In this document: one piece after another, positions 30,854 to 38,189 of the stretch
Position numbering within the stretch: the first letter of the stretch is position 1
Layout of the letters: every line of letters begins with the position of its first letter
Assembly: GCA_023417515.1 (NCBI GenBank)
Contig: JAEZFL010000048.1
Span: forward strand, 1-38,189
Source of the DNA: Pseudomonadota bacterium
GTDB lineage: Bacteria; Pseudomonadota; Alphaproteobacteria; Sphingomonadales; Sphingomonadaceae
Length of the DNA: 38,189 bases
Direction of reading: 5' to 3'
Translations under genes and position numbers: made by a program
The notes under the pieces: generated by a model
What the model was told of the DNA's origin: nothing
Database searches by the model: none
The model's input: only the letters and a program-made list of their open reading frames with translations

Positions 30854-31471
30854 GTGCATCCCAACCGCGTCTTCCACTGGACCGACGAGCAGGAGATGCT
30901 CGCCTTCGTCGCTCAGGTGTCGTTCGCGACGATCTGCGTCGACGGGCCGGCGGTGGTTCATGCGCCGCTCGTCGTGGCGGGACCGGACCGGCTGCTCTTC
31001 CACGTGTCCCGCAGCAACGCTGCGGCCGACAAGCTGGATCGCGCGAGGGCGGTCGCGTCGGTGCTCGGCCCGGACTTCTATGTGAGCCCAGACTGGTACG
31101 GGACGGACGACCAGGTGCCGACCTGGAACTATGTCGTGGTCGAGGCGCAAGGCCCGCTGCGGCGGCTGGACGAGTGCGAGCTTGCTGCCCTGCTCGACGA
31201 TCTCAGCGCGGATCATGAGAAGCGTCTCGCGCCCAAGACGCCCTGGACCCGCGACAAGATGACGCCCGGCCGGTTCGAGACGATGCTGAAGGCGATCGTC
31301 GGCTATGAGCTGCGCATCGAGGCGCTGCGCGGCACTCGCAAGCTCGGCCAGAACAAGAAGGCCGAGGAGCGCGCGCGGGTGGCCGCGGCTCTGGAGGCGA
31401 TTGGTGAGGCCGAGGCGGCGGCGTTGACCCGTTCCTCCCTGCCGCGAAGCGGCGGGGAGGAACAGGGATGA
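30854..31471 (+). CDS. PaiB-like FMN-binding protein
   Basis: A 205-residue protein of the PaiB/FMN-binding split-barrel family. Conserved segments are FVAQVSFATICVDGPAVVHA, LLFHVSRSNAAAD, YVSPDWYGTDDQVPTWNYVV and KTPWTRDKMTPGRFETMLKA. Bacillus PaiB was described as a negative regulator of sporulation and protease genes; other members are FMN-binding oxidoreductase-like proteins. The GTG start (30854-30856) follows GGGAGGA at 30842-30848. The last 14 residues (TRSSLPRSGGEEQG) come from a palindrome, and the TGA stop overlaps the next ATG. Confidence 0.85.
   Translation: MHPNRVFHWTDEQEMLAFVAQVSFATICVDGPAVVHAPLVVAGPDRLLFHVSRSNAAADKLDRARAVASVLGPDFYVSPDWYGTDDQVPTWNYVVVEAQGPLRRLDECELAALLDDLSADHEKRLAPKTPWTRDKMTPGRFETMLKAIVGYELRIEALRGTRKLGQNKKAEERARVAAALEAIGEAEAAALTRSSLPRSGGEEQG
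31431..31463 (+). promoter_or_regulatory. Hairpin enclosing the Shine-Dalgarno sequence of the HAD gene
   Basis: GTTCCTCCC (31431-31439) pairs with GGGAGGAAC (31455-31463). The inner bases extend the stem to about 15 pairs with one G-U, closed by a GAA loop (31446-31448). The 3' arm contains GGAGG (31456-31460), seven bases before the HAD ATG. The palindrome is also read as the C-terminus of the PaiB-like protein. Confidence 0.75.
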
Positions 31472-32127
31472 ACCGCCTCGCCATCTTCGACTGCGACGGG
31501 ACGCTGGTGGACAGCCAGCACGCCATCTGCGCGGCTATGGAGGCGTGCTTCGACGCGGTCGGGCTGCCCAGGCCGCCGCAGGAGAGGACCCGGCGGGTGG
31601 TTGGCCTCAGCCTCGTCGAGGCGATGCAGGCGATGGCCCCGGATGCGCCGCCGGACCTGCATGCCGAAATGGCCGAAGCCTACAAGACCGCGTTCCAGCG
31701 CATGCGCCTCTCGGACTCGGTTGACGAGCCTTTGTTCGACGGCATCGCCGACCTGCTCGACGCGCTCGATGCCGACGGCTTCCTGCTCGGAGTCGCCACC
31801 GGCAAATCGGACCGCGGCCTCAACCTGTGCCTCGATTGCCACGGCCTCGCCCACCGGTTCATGACGCTGCAGACCGCCGACCGCCACCCGTCCAAGCCGC
31901 ATCCGAGCATGATCAAGCAGGCGATGGCCGACGCGGGCGCCGCACCTGACACGAGCTGGATGATCGGCGACACCAGCTACGACATAGCCATGGCGCGCGC
32001 CGCCGGAGTGACCGCGATCGGGGTCGCCTGGGGCTATCACGATCCGCAAGAATTGTGGGACGCGGGCGCGCATCACGTCGCCAGCCATCCGCGGGAGGTC
32101 ATCGAGCTGATGAGAAAGCCGGCATGA
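31468..32127 (+). CDS. HAD-superfamily phosphatase (phosphoglycolate phosphatase-like)
   Basis: A 219-residue HAD-IA hydrolase. Motif I is FDCDGTLVDS with the nucleophile Asp, motif II is around LLGVATGKS, motif III has Lys in HPSKPHPSMI and motif IV is MIGDTSYDIAMARAAG. Substrates in this family are small phosphate esters; phosphoglycolate or pyrophosphate are common guesses. The ATG overlaps the PaiB stop (ATGA), and its Shine-Dalgarno sequence lies in a palindromic hairpin. The next gene overlaps its stop by four bases. Confidence 0.9.
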   Translation: MNRLAIFDCDGTLVDSQHAICAAMEACFDAVGLPRPPQERTRRVVGLSLVEAMQAMAPDAPPDLHAEMAEAYKTAFQRMRLSDSVDEPLFDGIADLLDALDADGFLLGVATGKSDRGLNLCLDCHGLAHRFMTLQTADRHPSKPHPSMIKQAMADAGAAPDTSWMIGDTSYDIAMARAAGVTAIGVAWGYHDPQELWDAGAHHVASHPREVIELMRKPA

Positions 32128-32351
32128 GCGACATCGACCAGCGCACCTGGCGCAACCGGTTCATCGTCATGAACCTGGTTCAGATCGGCGGCACGATCGT
32201 CGTGCTGCTGGCGCTTCTGCTGTGGCAGTCGAGCGTCTTCGTCGAGGGCGGCCACTGGATCGGCTTCCCGCTGGCGCTCGCCGGCCTGGTGATCAGCTTC
32301 TTCGGGCCGCGAATGATGGCCAGGAGATGGAAGCGGCCGAGCGAACCATGA
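32124..32351 (+). CDS. Small two-segment membrane protein
   Basis: A 75-residue protein with two membrane segments, FIVMNLVQIGGTIVVLLALL and IGFPLALAGLVISFFGPRMM, a charged N-terminus (MSDIDQRTWRNR) and a basic C-terminus. No domain is recognised. It overlaps both neighbours by four bases (HAD phosphatase before, ATP12 after), so it is part of a tightly coupled set. Its link with ATP12 suggests a membrane or ATP-synthase context, but that is inference. Confidence 0.8.
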   Translation: MSDIDQRTWRNRFIVMNLVQIGGTIVVLLALLLWQSSVFVEGGHWIGFPLALAGLVISFFGPRMMARRWKRPSEP

Positions 32352-33043
32352 AGCGATTCTACAAGCAAGTCAGCGTCGCTCCGGAAGGCCCCGGCTTCGC
32401 CCTGCGGCTCGACGAGCGCGGCGTGAAGACCCCCGCCCGCGCCGGCCTGGTCGTGCCGAGCGCGGCGCTGGCCGAGGCGATTGCGGCGGAATGGTCGGCT
32501 CAGGGCGAGGAGATCGACCCGCGTTCGATGCCGCTCACCGGCCTCGCCAACGCCGCGATCGACCGGGTCGCGCCGGACCCGCAGGCGTTCGCGGCGCGGC
32601 TCGCCGAATATGCCGAGAGCGACCTGCTCTGCTACCGCGCCGAAACACCCGACAAATTGGTAGCGCGCCAGGCGGAGCGCTGGGACCCGATCCTCGCCTG
32701 GGCGCGGCGGCGCTTCGACATCGAGCTCGCCGTCATTTGCGGGATCATGCATCAGCCGCAGAGCGCAGCGGCGATCCAGCAGCTCGCTCGCGTCGTCGCG
32801 GCGCGTGGGCCGTTCGAGCTTGCCGGCCTGTCGCCGCTGGTGACGGTCAGCGGGTCGCTGGTCATCGCGTTGGCGCTGGCCGAACGGGCGATCGGCCTCG
32901 AGGACGCGTGGAACGCGGCCAGCCTCGACGAGCAATGGCAGCTCGAGCAATGGGGCGATGATTCCGAGGCAAGCGCGGCACTCGAGGCACGGCGCAAGGA
33001 TTTCGAGGCCGGCGCGCGTTTCCTGGAGCTGCTCGCGAGCTAG
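32348..33043 (+). CDS. ATP12-type F1-ATPase assembly chaperone
   Basis: A 231-residue ATP12 family protein. In mitochondria ATP12 binds the free alpha subunit of F1-ATPase and prevents aggregation; alphaproteobacterial homologues are thought to do the same. Recognised segments are MKRFYKQVSVAPEGPGFALR, DERGVKTPARAGLVVPSAAL, AEWSAQGEEIDPRSMPLTGL, YAESDLLCYRAETP, QAERWDPILAWARRRF and the C-terminal LDEQWQLEQWGDDSEA. No ATP synthase genes are in the window. Confidence 0.93.
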   Translation: MKRFYKQVSVAPEGPGFALRLDERGVKTPARAGLVVPSAALAEAIAAEWSAQGEEIDPRSMPLTGLANAAIDRVAPDPQAFAARLAEYAESDLLCYRAETPDKLVARQAERWDPILAWARRRFDIELAVICGIMHQPQSAAAIQQLARVVAARGPFELAGLSPLVTVSGSLVIALALAERAIGLEDAWNAASLDEQWQLEQWGDDSEASAALEARRKDFEAGARFLELLAS

Positions 33044-33148
33044 CTCCCCTCCTTGCGGGAGGGGCTGGGGGAGCGGGTGTCCGGCTGGCGAGCGTGGACC
33101 TCGAACATGCCCTCCCCCTTAATCCCCTCCCGCTTGCGGGAGGGGAGG
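33044..33148. repeat. Inverted pair of family A repeats
   Basis: The left copy (about 33044-33077) begins at the base after the ATP12 stop and is imperfect. The right copy holds the perfect 22-base palindrome at 33124-33145. The right edge reaches to within a few bases of the stop codon of the convergent membrane-protein gene (33151). Confidence 0.85.
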
Positions 33149-33150
33149 CT

Positions 33151-33729
33151 TCAAACGTCGGTCGGCGCGTCGGCCGGGGCGGCTATGCGGCCGTGAGGGA
33201 TAAACCAGGCGACGATGGCGCCGCCGAGGCTCAGCGTCAGGGCATTGCCGAGGAAGCTGTAGAGCGCGTTGCCCCAATCATGGTGGAGGTAGATCGGCTC
33301 GCCGAAGCGGATGAACGCCGCCGCGGCGACCGCGACAGGAATGATCAACCGCACCCGAGAGGCGAGGTCGGGTACGCGCCGATCGATGCCCAGCAGGCCG
33401 AGCCCGACCAGCAGGGCTGTCACGAAGTTGAGAACGAGCCCCCAAACGAACATCGCCGGATCGTTCGCGGCGTGGCGCCCGGTATTGTAGTGGACCGTCG
33501 CGATCGGGCCCTGGCCGTACATCACGGTCTGCTCGGCCGTGTTGGGATCGGGCACGGCATAGGTGCCGGTGCGCGGCAGGTTCAGCGCCAGGGCGCTCTG
33601 CAGCTGGGCGGCCTCCGCGTTGCCGATATTGCCGGTGCCAAGTCCGTTCAAGGGCGTCGCGAACAATAGGAAGCTCACGATCAGCATCGCAACTGCGGCC
33701 ACCGCCGCACCGATGATTACCCGCACCAT
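33151..33729 (-). CDS. Membrane protein of unknown function
   Basis: A 192-residue protein. The N-terminal segment MVRVIIGAAVAAVAMLIVSF is a membrane anchor or uncleaved signal. A soluble, probably periplasmic stretch follows (TGTYAVPDPNTAEQTVMYGQ, ATVHYNTGRHAAN), then three further hydrophobic segments: MFVWGLVLNFVTALLVGLGL, LIIPVAVAAAAFIRFG, and ALTLSLGGAIVAWFIPHG. No family is recognised. The start is the ATG at 33727-33729; a longer frame to 33837 runs through a repeat and is not used. Its TGA stop lies next to the family A repeat. Confidence 0.7.
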   Translation of the reverse strand: MVRVIIGAAVAAVAMLIVSFLLFATPLNGLGTGNIGNAEAAQLQSALALNLPRTGTYAVPDPNTAEQTVMYGQGPIATVHYNTGRHAANDPAMFVWGLVLNFVTALLVGLGLLGIDRRVPDLASRVRLIIPVAVAAAAFIRFGEPIYLHHDWGNALYSFLGNALTLSLGGAIVAWFIPHGRIAAPADAPTDV

Positions 33730-33764
33730 CGCGCTCTCCCTTGGCTGTTTCGCGTAGCCATAAA

Positions 33765-33842
33765 CGTCATTGCGAGCGAAGCGAAGCAATCCAGACGCTG
33801 AAGCTGGATCGCTTCGTCGCCTGACGGCTCCTCGCAATGACG
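33765..33842. repeat. Inverted repeat (family D) at the gmk 3' end
   Basis: CGTCATTGCGAGCGAAGCGA with AGCAATCCAG (33765-33794) is answered by CTGGATCGCTTCGTCGCC and TCGCAATGACG (33804-33842). This GAGCGAAGCGAAGC type is common among alphaproteobacteria. Its end is two bases from the gmk stop codon, so it may act as a transcript end or mRNA-stabilising hairpin. Confidence 0.88.
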
Positions 33843-33843
33843 G

Positions 33844-34488
33844 TTACGCCGGCCGGCCGCCGATCAGCTCGCGCACGAAGTCGTGGAGGAAGACCCGGCG
33901 CGTCGCCTTGAGCCGCTCGGCCTTGAGGATGTTGTGGACCAGCTCGCGGCACTTTTCCGCATTGTTGTTGATCAGCACATAATCATATTCGGCCCAGTGG
34001 CTGATCTCCGCCGTGGCGCGCGCCATGCGGGTGCCGATGACCTCCTCGCTGTCGGTTCCGCGGCTGCGAAGGCGGCGCTCCAGCTCGGTCATCGACGGCG
34101 GCAGGATGAACACCCGGACGATATCCGGGTCGACCTGCTTCAGCTGCTGCGTGCCCTGCCAGTCGATGTCGAGGAGGACGTCGCGGCCATTCTCGATCGC
34201 CTTGATGACCTCGTTGCGAAGGGTGCCGTAGCGATAGCCGAAGACATGCGCCCATTCGAGGAAGGCGCCGGTCTCGCGCATCCGGTCGAATTCCTCGTCG
34301 GTGACGAAATGATAGTCGCGGCCCTCGACCTCGCCGGGCCGCTTCGGGCGCGTCGTCGCGGAGACCGACATGGCGATGCCGTCGTCCGATTCGAGGATCA
34401 TCCGGGCGATGGTGGACTTGCCCGCGCCGCTCGGGCTGGACAGGACGAACAGCAGGCCGCGGCGCTGGAAGGCGGATGCGATTTCCAT
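33844..34488 (-). CDS. gmk: Guanylate kinase
   Basis: A 214-residue enzyme that phosphorylates GMP to GDP with ATP. The P-loop SSPSGAGKST is at residues 18-26 or so, followed by SVSATTRPKRPGEVEGRDYH and FVTDEEFDRM (GMP-binding region), then AHVFGYRYGTLRNEV, GRDVLLDIDWQGTQQLK and VFILPPSM. Length and motif order are those of bacterial Gmk. The ATG 34486-34488 is separated by about 55 bases from the divergent DUF1697 gene. No omega subunit gene (rpoZ) follows; the repeat ends this side. Confidence 0.96.
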   Translation of the reverse strand: MEIASAFQRRGLLFVLSSPSGAGKSTIARMILESDDGIAMSVSATTRPKRPGEVEGRDYHFVTDEEFDRMRETGAFLEWAHVFGYRYGTLRNEVIKAIENGRDVLLDIDWQGTQQLKQVDPDIVRVFILPPSMTELERRLRSRGTDSEEVIGTRMARATAEISHWAEYDYVLINNNAEKCRELVHNILKAERLKATRRVFLHDFVRELIGGRPA

Positions 34489-34543
34489 GGGCGCTAGTGG
34501 CGGAACCCGGCGCTTAAGGTCAAGGCCAAGGTCGGAGGTGTCG

Positions 34544-35077
34544 ATGCGCTATGTCGCTTTGTTGCGCGCGGTGAACGTGGGCGGATGCAAGCTGCCGATG
34601 GCGGAGCTTCGCGAGGTCTGCGCCGAGCTCGGCTGGGACAAGGTCGAAACCTATATCCAGAGCGGCAATGTGGTGTTCGAGGCATCGGGCAGGCCGGCGT
34701 CGCTCGAAGCGGCGCTTGAGAAGGCGGTGGCGAAGCGATTCGGCTTCGAGCGGCCGGTGATCGTGCGCAGCGCCAGGCAATGGGCCGACTATGCCAAGGG
34801 ATCGCCCTTCCCCGAAGCGGAGCGGGAGGAGCCCAATCGCCTGATGCTCGCGCTGTCCAAGAACCCGCCCAAGGCGGATGCGCCTGCGGTGCTGGAAGCG
34901 AAGGCGGCGGCGGGCGAGCAGGTGAAGCTCAAGGGCGATGCCCTGTGGGTCCACTACCCGGCCGGCGCCGGAACGTCGAAGCTGACCCCGGCCCTGTTCG
35001 ACAAGGCCGCCGGCTCTCCCGTCACCCAGCGCAACTGGCGGACGGTGCTGAAGCTGCAGGAAATGCTGCAGGCCTGA
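34544..35077 (+). CDS. DUF1697 protein
   Basis: A 177-residue protein matching DUF1697: MRYVALLRAVNVGGCKLPMA at the start, LGWDKVETYIQSGNVVFEA, and FGFERPVIVRSARQWADYAK further on. The C-terminal TPALFDKAAGSPVTQRNWRT is the other conserved segment. The family has no established function. The ATG at 34544 follows GGAGG at 34534-34538. It stands alone between gmk and the repeat cluster at 35078. Confidence 0.9.
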   Translation: MRYVALLRAVNVGGCKLPMAELREVCAELGWDKVETYIQSGNVVFEASGRPASLEAALEKAVAKRFGFERPVIVRSARQWADYAKGSPFPEAEREEPNRLMLALSKNPPKADAPAVLEAKAAAGEQVKLKGDALWVHYPAGAGTSKLTPALFDKAAGSPVTQRNWRTVLKLQEMLQA

Positions 35078-35174
35078 CTCCCCTCCCGCTTGCGGGAGGG
35101 GGTGTCCGACCGGACTGTCCCGGCGGCGGCAAGAACAGCCCCGCCCCTCAATCCCCTCCCGCAAGCGGGAGGGG
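35078..35174. repeat. Inverted pair of family A repeats
   Basis: Perfect 22-base palindromes occur at 35080-35101 and 35153-35174, in opposite orientation (TT and AA centres). The left copy starts right after the DUF1697 stop; the right copy abuts the TGA stop (35180-35182) of the small zinc-finger gene on the other strand. Confidence 0.9.
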
Positions 35175-35179
35175 AGGCT

Positions 35180-35344
35180 TCAAGCCCCGCCGATTCCCTC
35201 GATCACGCGGCCGGTGCCGAGGCAGGTCGGGCAAGTGCCGCCGTCGACCTGCCCGGAGCCGTTGCAGTCGGGGCAGACATTCTCGCCCGTACCCGGTGTG
35301 CCCGGAGGCGCCATGTCTCCGGGGGCGATCTCGTCCTTGGCCAT
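35180..35344 (-). CDS. Small DnaJ-type zinc-finger protein
   Basis: A 54-residue protein with two CxxCxGxG elements, CPDCNGSGQ (Cys24, Cys27) and CPTCLGTGR (Cys38, Cys41), the pattern of half a DnaJ cysteine-rich domain. The leader MAKDEIAPGDMAPPGTPGTG is acidic and Pro-rich. Such free-standing zinc fingers occur in many alphaproteobacteria with no assigned role. The ATG is at 35342-35344. The stop lies beside a family A palindrome. Confidence 0.8.
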   Translation of the reverse strand: MAKDEIAPGDMAPPGTPGTGENVCPDCNGSGQVDGGTCPTCLGTGRVIEGIGGA

Positions 35345-35399
35345 GCGCGGCCTCCTGCTTTGCCGGCAGGAAAGCGCGGCAAGGCCGGCGAGGGTTCCT

Positions 35400-35547
35400 A
35401 TCCTCCCCGCGTTTTCGCGGGGAGGGGGACCAGCGAAGCTGGTGGAGGGGCGGCGGCGCAGCCACCGACTCTTCACGAAGACGCGCTTCGCGCGCCCCTC
35501 CACCGCCTTTCGGCGGTCCCCCTCCCCGGCAAATGCCGGGGAGGATA
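35400..35547. repeat. Palindromic repeat cluster (family B) after fumC
   Basis: This 148-base cluster includes TCCTCCCCGCGTTTTCGCGG, then GGGGGACCAGCGAAGCTGGT with GGAGGGGC, the inverted GCCCCTCCACCGCCTTTCGG with CGGTCCCCCTCCCC, and a last hairpin CCCCGGCAAATGCCGGGG ending GAGGATAA. It starts 56 bases upstream of the small zinc-finger gene and ends three bases beyond the fumC stop. Confidence 0.85.
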
Positions 35548-35550
35548 AAT

Positions 35551-36951
<1,401 letters not shown>

Positions 36952-36967
36952 GGGGTCCCCCGGGCTT

Positions 36968-37051
36968 CGTCATGCTGAACTTGTTTCAGCATCCAATTTC
37001 GTGACGCGCGCCATGCTCGACAATGGACCCTGAAACAAGTTCAGGGTGACA
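36968..37051. repeat. Inverted repeat (family E) between fumC and sspB
   Basis: CGTCATGCTGAACTTGTTTC with AGCATCC (about 36968-36995) is answered by TGGACCCTGAAACAAGTTCA with GGGTGACA (about 37024-37051). The pair is intergenic, downstream of sspB and upstream of fumC. Confidence 0.85.
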
Positions 37052-37065
37052 GCCTGTCGGGGCCG

Positions 37066-37551
37066 TCACTTCTTCCGGCTGAAATCCACCGACACGACGT
37101 TGCTGCCGTCCTCGAGCGGCTCGCCGACCGGGCGGTCGTTCTCCGCGTCGTGGGTTTCCTCGGCCTCGTCCTCGTCTTCTTCCGACGCCTGGAACTGGAG
37201 CTGGAACTTGACCTCGGGGTCGAAGAAGACGGTGATCGCCGAGAAGGGGATGTGGAGCTTGGCCGGCATCTGGTTGAAGCTCAGGCCGACCTCGAACCGG
37301 TCCTCCTGCACCTTCAGGTCCCAGAAGCGGTTCTGGATGACGATGGTCATCTCGTCCGGGAAACGGTCGCTGAGGTGCTTGGGGATGTCGACCCCCGCGG
37401 CGCCGGTCTTGAAGGTGATGTAGAAATGGTGGCCGCCGGGCAGCCCGCCATTCTTCTCGACCTCGCCGAGCACCCGGCCGACCACGGCGCGTAGCGCCTC
37501 CTGGACGATCTCGTCATAGGGAATCAGGCTGTCGGGAGTCTCGTCGGTCAT
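37066..37551 (-). CDS. sspB: SspB-type ClpXP adaptor
   Basis: A 161-residue protein resembling alphaproteobacterial SspB, the adaptor that hands ssrA-tagged proteins to ClpXP. The substrate-binding domain shows DSLIPYDEIVQEALRAVVGR, HHFYITFKTGAAGVDIPKHL, DEMTIVIQNRFWDLKVQEDR and MPAKLHIPFSAITVFFDPEV. A long acidic linker (SEEDEDEAEETHDAEND) leads to a short C-terminal tail NVVSVDFSRKK, the part that docks on ClpX. The ATG is at 37549-37551; the frame upstream to 37614 is not used. Confidence 0.92.
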   Translation of the reverse strand: MTDETPDSLIPYDEIVQEALRAVVGRVLGEVEKNGGLPGGHHFYITFKTGAAGVDIPKHLSDRFPDEMTIVIQNRFWDLKVQEDRFEVGLSFNQMPAKLHIPFSAITVFFDPEVKFQLQFQASEEDEDEAEETHDAENDRPVGEPLEDGSNVVSVDFSRKK

Positions 37552-37641
37552 CACGGGCGACGGTAGCGCCGCCGGTGTGCGGGTCAACCCGGTTGGAACC
37601 GCAGAATTTGCCAATCAGGGTTAGGAACCAGCAGTCGTTCC

Positions 37642-37726
37642 CGTCATCCCGGGCTTGATCCGGCATCCACCTTTCTCCACTCCGCCGCGAAGAGGATGAA
37701 CCCCGGATCAAACCCAGGGGTGACGG
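37642..37726. repeat. Inverted pair of family C repeats before the HIT gene
   Basis: Arms at 37642-37676 (CGTCATCCCGGGCTTGATCC and on) and 37691-37726 (ending AACCCAGGGGTGACGG). The last bases run into GGAGGA (37725-37730), the Shine-Dalgarno sequence of the HIT gene. Confidence 0.85.
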
Positions 37727-37734
37727 AGGACGCG

Positions 37735-38112
37735 ATGCCGATCGACCCGACCTTGCCCTATGACGACAGCAACATCTTCGCGCGGATCCTGCGCGGGGAG
37801 CTGCCCTGCTCGAAAGTCTATGAGGACGATCATGTCCTCGCCTTCAACGACATCTCGCCGCAGGCGCCGACCCACATATTGGTGATCCCCAAGGGCCCCT
37901 ATGTTTCCTGGGACGATTTTTCGGAGCGGGCGAGCGACGCGGAGATCGCGGGCTTCGTCCGCGCCGTCGGCAGGATCGCCCGCGACAAGGGCCTCGCCGG
38001 CGACGGCTACCGGCTGCTTGCCAATGTCGGCCTGCACAGCGGCCAGGAAGTGCCCCACCTCCACGTCCACATCTTCGCCGGCAGGCCGCTGGGGCCGATG
38101 CTCAGCCGCTGA
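37735..38112 (+). CDS. HIT-family nucleotide hydrolase/transferase
   Basis: A 125-residue HIT protein, probably acting on purine nucleotide derivatives such as AMP-NH2 or dinucleotides. It begins MPIDPTLPYDDSNIFARILR, with NDISPQAPTHILVIPKGPY, and carries the catalytic triad HLHVHIF with His108, His110 and His112. The ATG at 37735 follows GGAGGA after four bases. It is divergent from sspB across a repeat pair. The exact substrate is not known for most bacterial members. Confidence 0.92.
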   Translation: MPIDPTLPYDDSNIFARILRGELPCSKVYEDDHVLAFNDISPQAPTHILVIPKGPYVSWDDFSERASDAEIAGFVRAVGRIARDKGLAGDGYRLLANVGLHSGQEVPHLHVHIFAGRPLGPMLSR

Positions 38113-38113
38113 G

Positions 38114-38176
38114 TTCCTCCCTGTCCGCGAAGGCGATGGGGAGGGGACCATCTGCGCAGCAGATGGTGGAGGGGTA
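38114..38176. repeat. Palindromic repeat (family B) after the HIT gene
   Basis: The segment begins TTCCTCCCTGTCCGCGAAGG and holds the hairpin ACCATCTGCGCAGCAGATGG with flanks GGGGAGGGG and TGGAGGGG. It matches the family seen at 30733-30848 and 35400-35547 and starts two bases after the HIT stop. The window ends 13 bases later. Confidence 0.75.
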
Positions 38177-38189
38177 ATCTCTTGAGGTG

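Noticed and set aside
35040..35180. Family A palindromes as standard intrinsic terminators
   Set aside because: Stems are strong but no T-run follows on either strand, so ordinary intrinsic termination is not supported by sequence alone.

Overview
The window is a 38 kb piece of a GC-rich alphaproteobacterial chromosome, most likely from a member of the Sphingomonadales. The indicators are the rimP-nusA-ylxR-infB order, a GapR (DUF2312) nucleoid protein, an alphaproteobacterial-type SspB, an ATP12-type F1-ATPase chaperone, lgt followed by a MidA/NDUFAF7-type methyltransferase, and many short palindromic repeats of the kind common in this group. I see no rRNA, tRNA, CRISPR array or insertion sequence.

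Layout. (1) 1-3589, minus strand: rimP, nusA, a YlxR/DUF448 RNA-binding protein and the 5' part of infB, packed as one transcription/translation operon behind a candidate promoter near 3700. (2) 3794-10910: a PQQ-type sugar dehydrogenase lipoprotein, a GFA-type zinc protein, trmB, a YbdG-like mechanosensitive channel, a small exported protein, an EamA transporter coupled to a threonine aldolase, and two tandem PilZ proteins. (3) 10932-15340: gapR, pyk, a membrane-anchored thermonuclease-like protein, an MgtC-type membrane protein, an NTF2-like protein, a KTSC protein and a frameshifted exported protein. (4) 15341-19521: a 360-base control region with a DnaA-box palindrome, then nrdA, three small membrane-protein genes and nrdB, a class Ia ribonucleotide reductase. 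(5) 19521-21908: an accessory island of lower GC. It holds a DUF2188 protein, an unrecognised 197-residue protein, an MT-A70 DNA methyltransferase and a convergent BglII-family endonuclease, which together look like a type II restriction-modification system with two extra genes. (6) 22010-25022: small or poorly characterised genes, one of them frameshifted, with a 32-bp direct repeat. (7) 25244-33043: an acyl-CoA synthetase, lgt, a MidA-like methyltransferase, a GNAT protein, an RluA-family pseudouridine synthase, a PaiB-like flavin protein, a HAD phosphatase, a small membrane protein and ATP12. (8) 33151-38112: a membrane protein, gmk, a DUF1697 protein, a small zinc-finger protein, fumC, sspB and a HIT protein.

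The strongest unexpected theme is how deeply the palindromic repeats are built into genes. At least six repeat families occur. Pairs of inverted copies lie in frame inside the N-terminal coding regions of ylxR and of the EamA transporter. Other copies encode the C-termini of the GNAT and PaiB-like proteins, carry or abut stop codons, and supply Shine-Dalgarno sequences. In one case the Shine-Dalgarno sequence lies inside a near-perfect hairpin just before the HAD phosphatase.

Two genes (near 14950 and 22507) each look frameshifted by a single missing G in a short G run. That could be real decay or residual sequencing error. All functional assignments come from reading the protein sequences against remembered family features; no database search was run.
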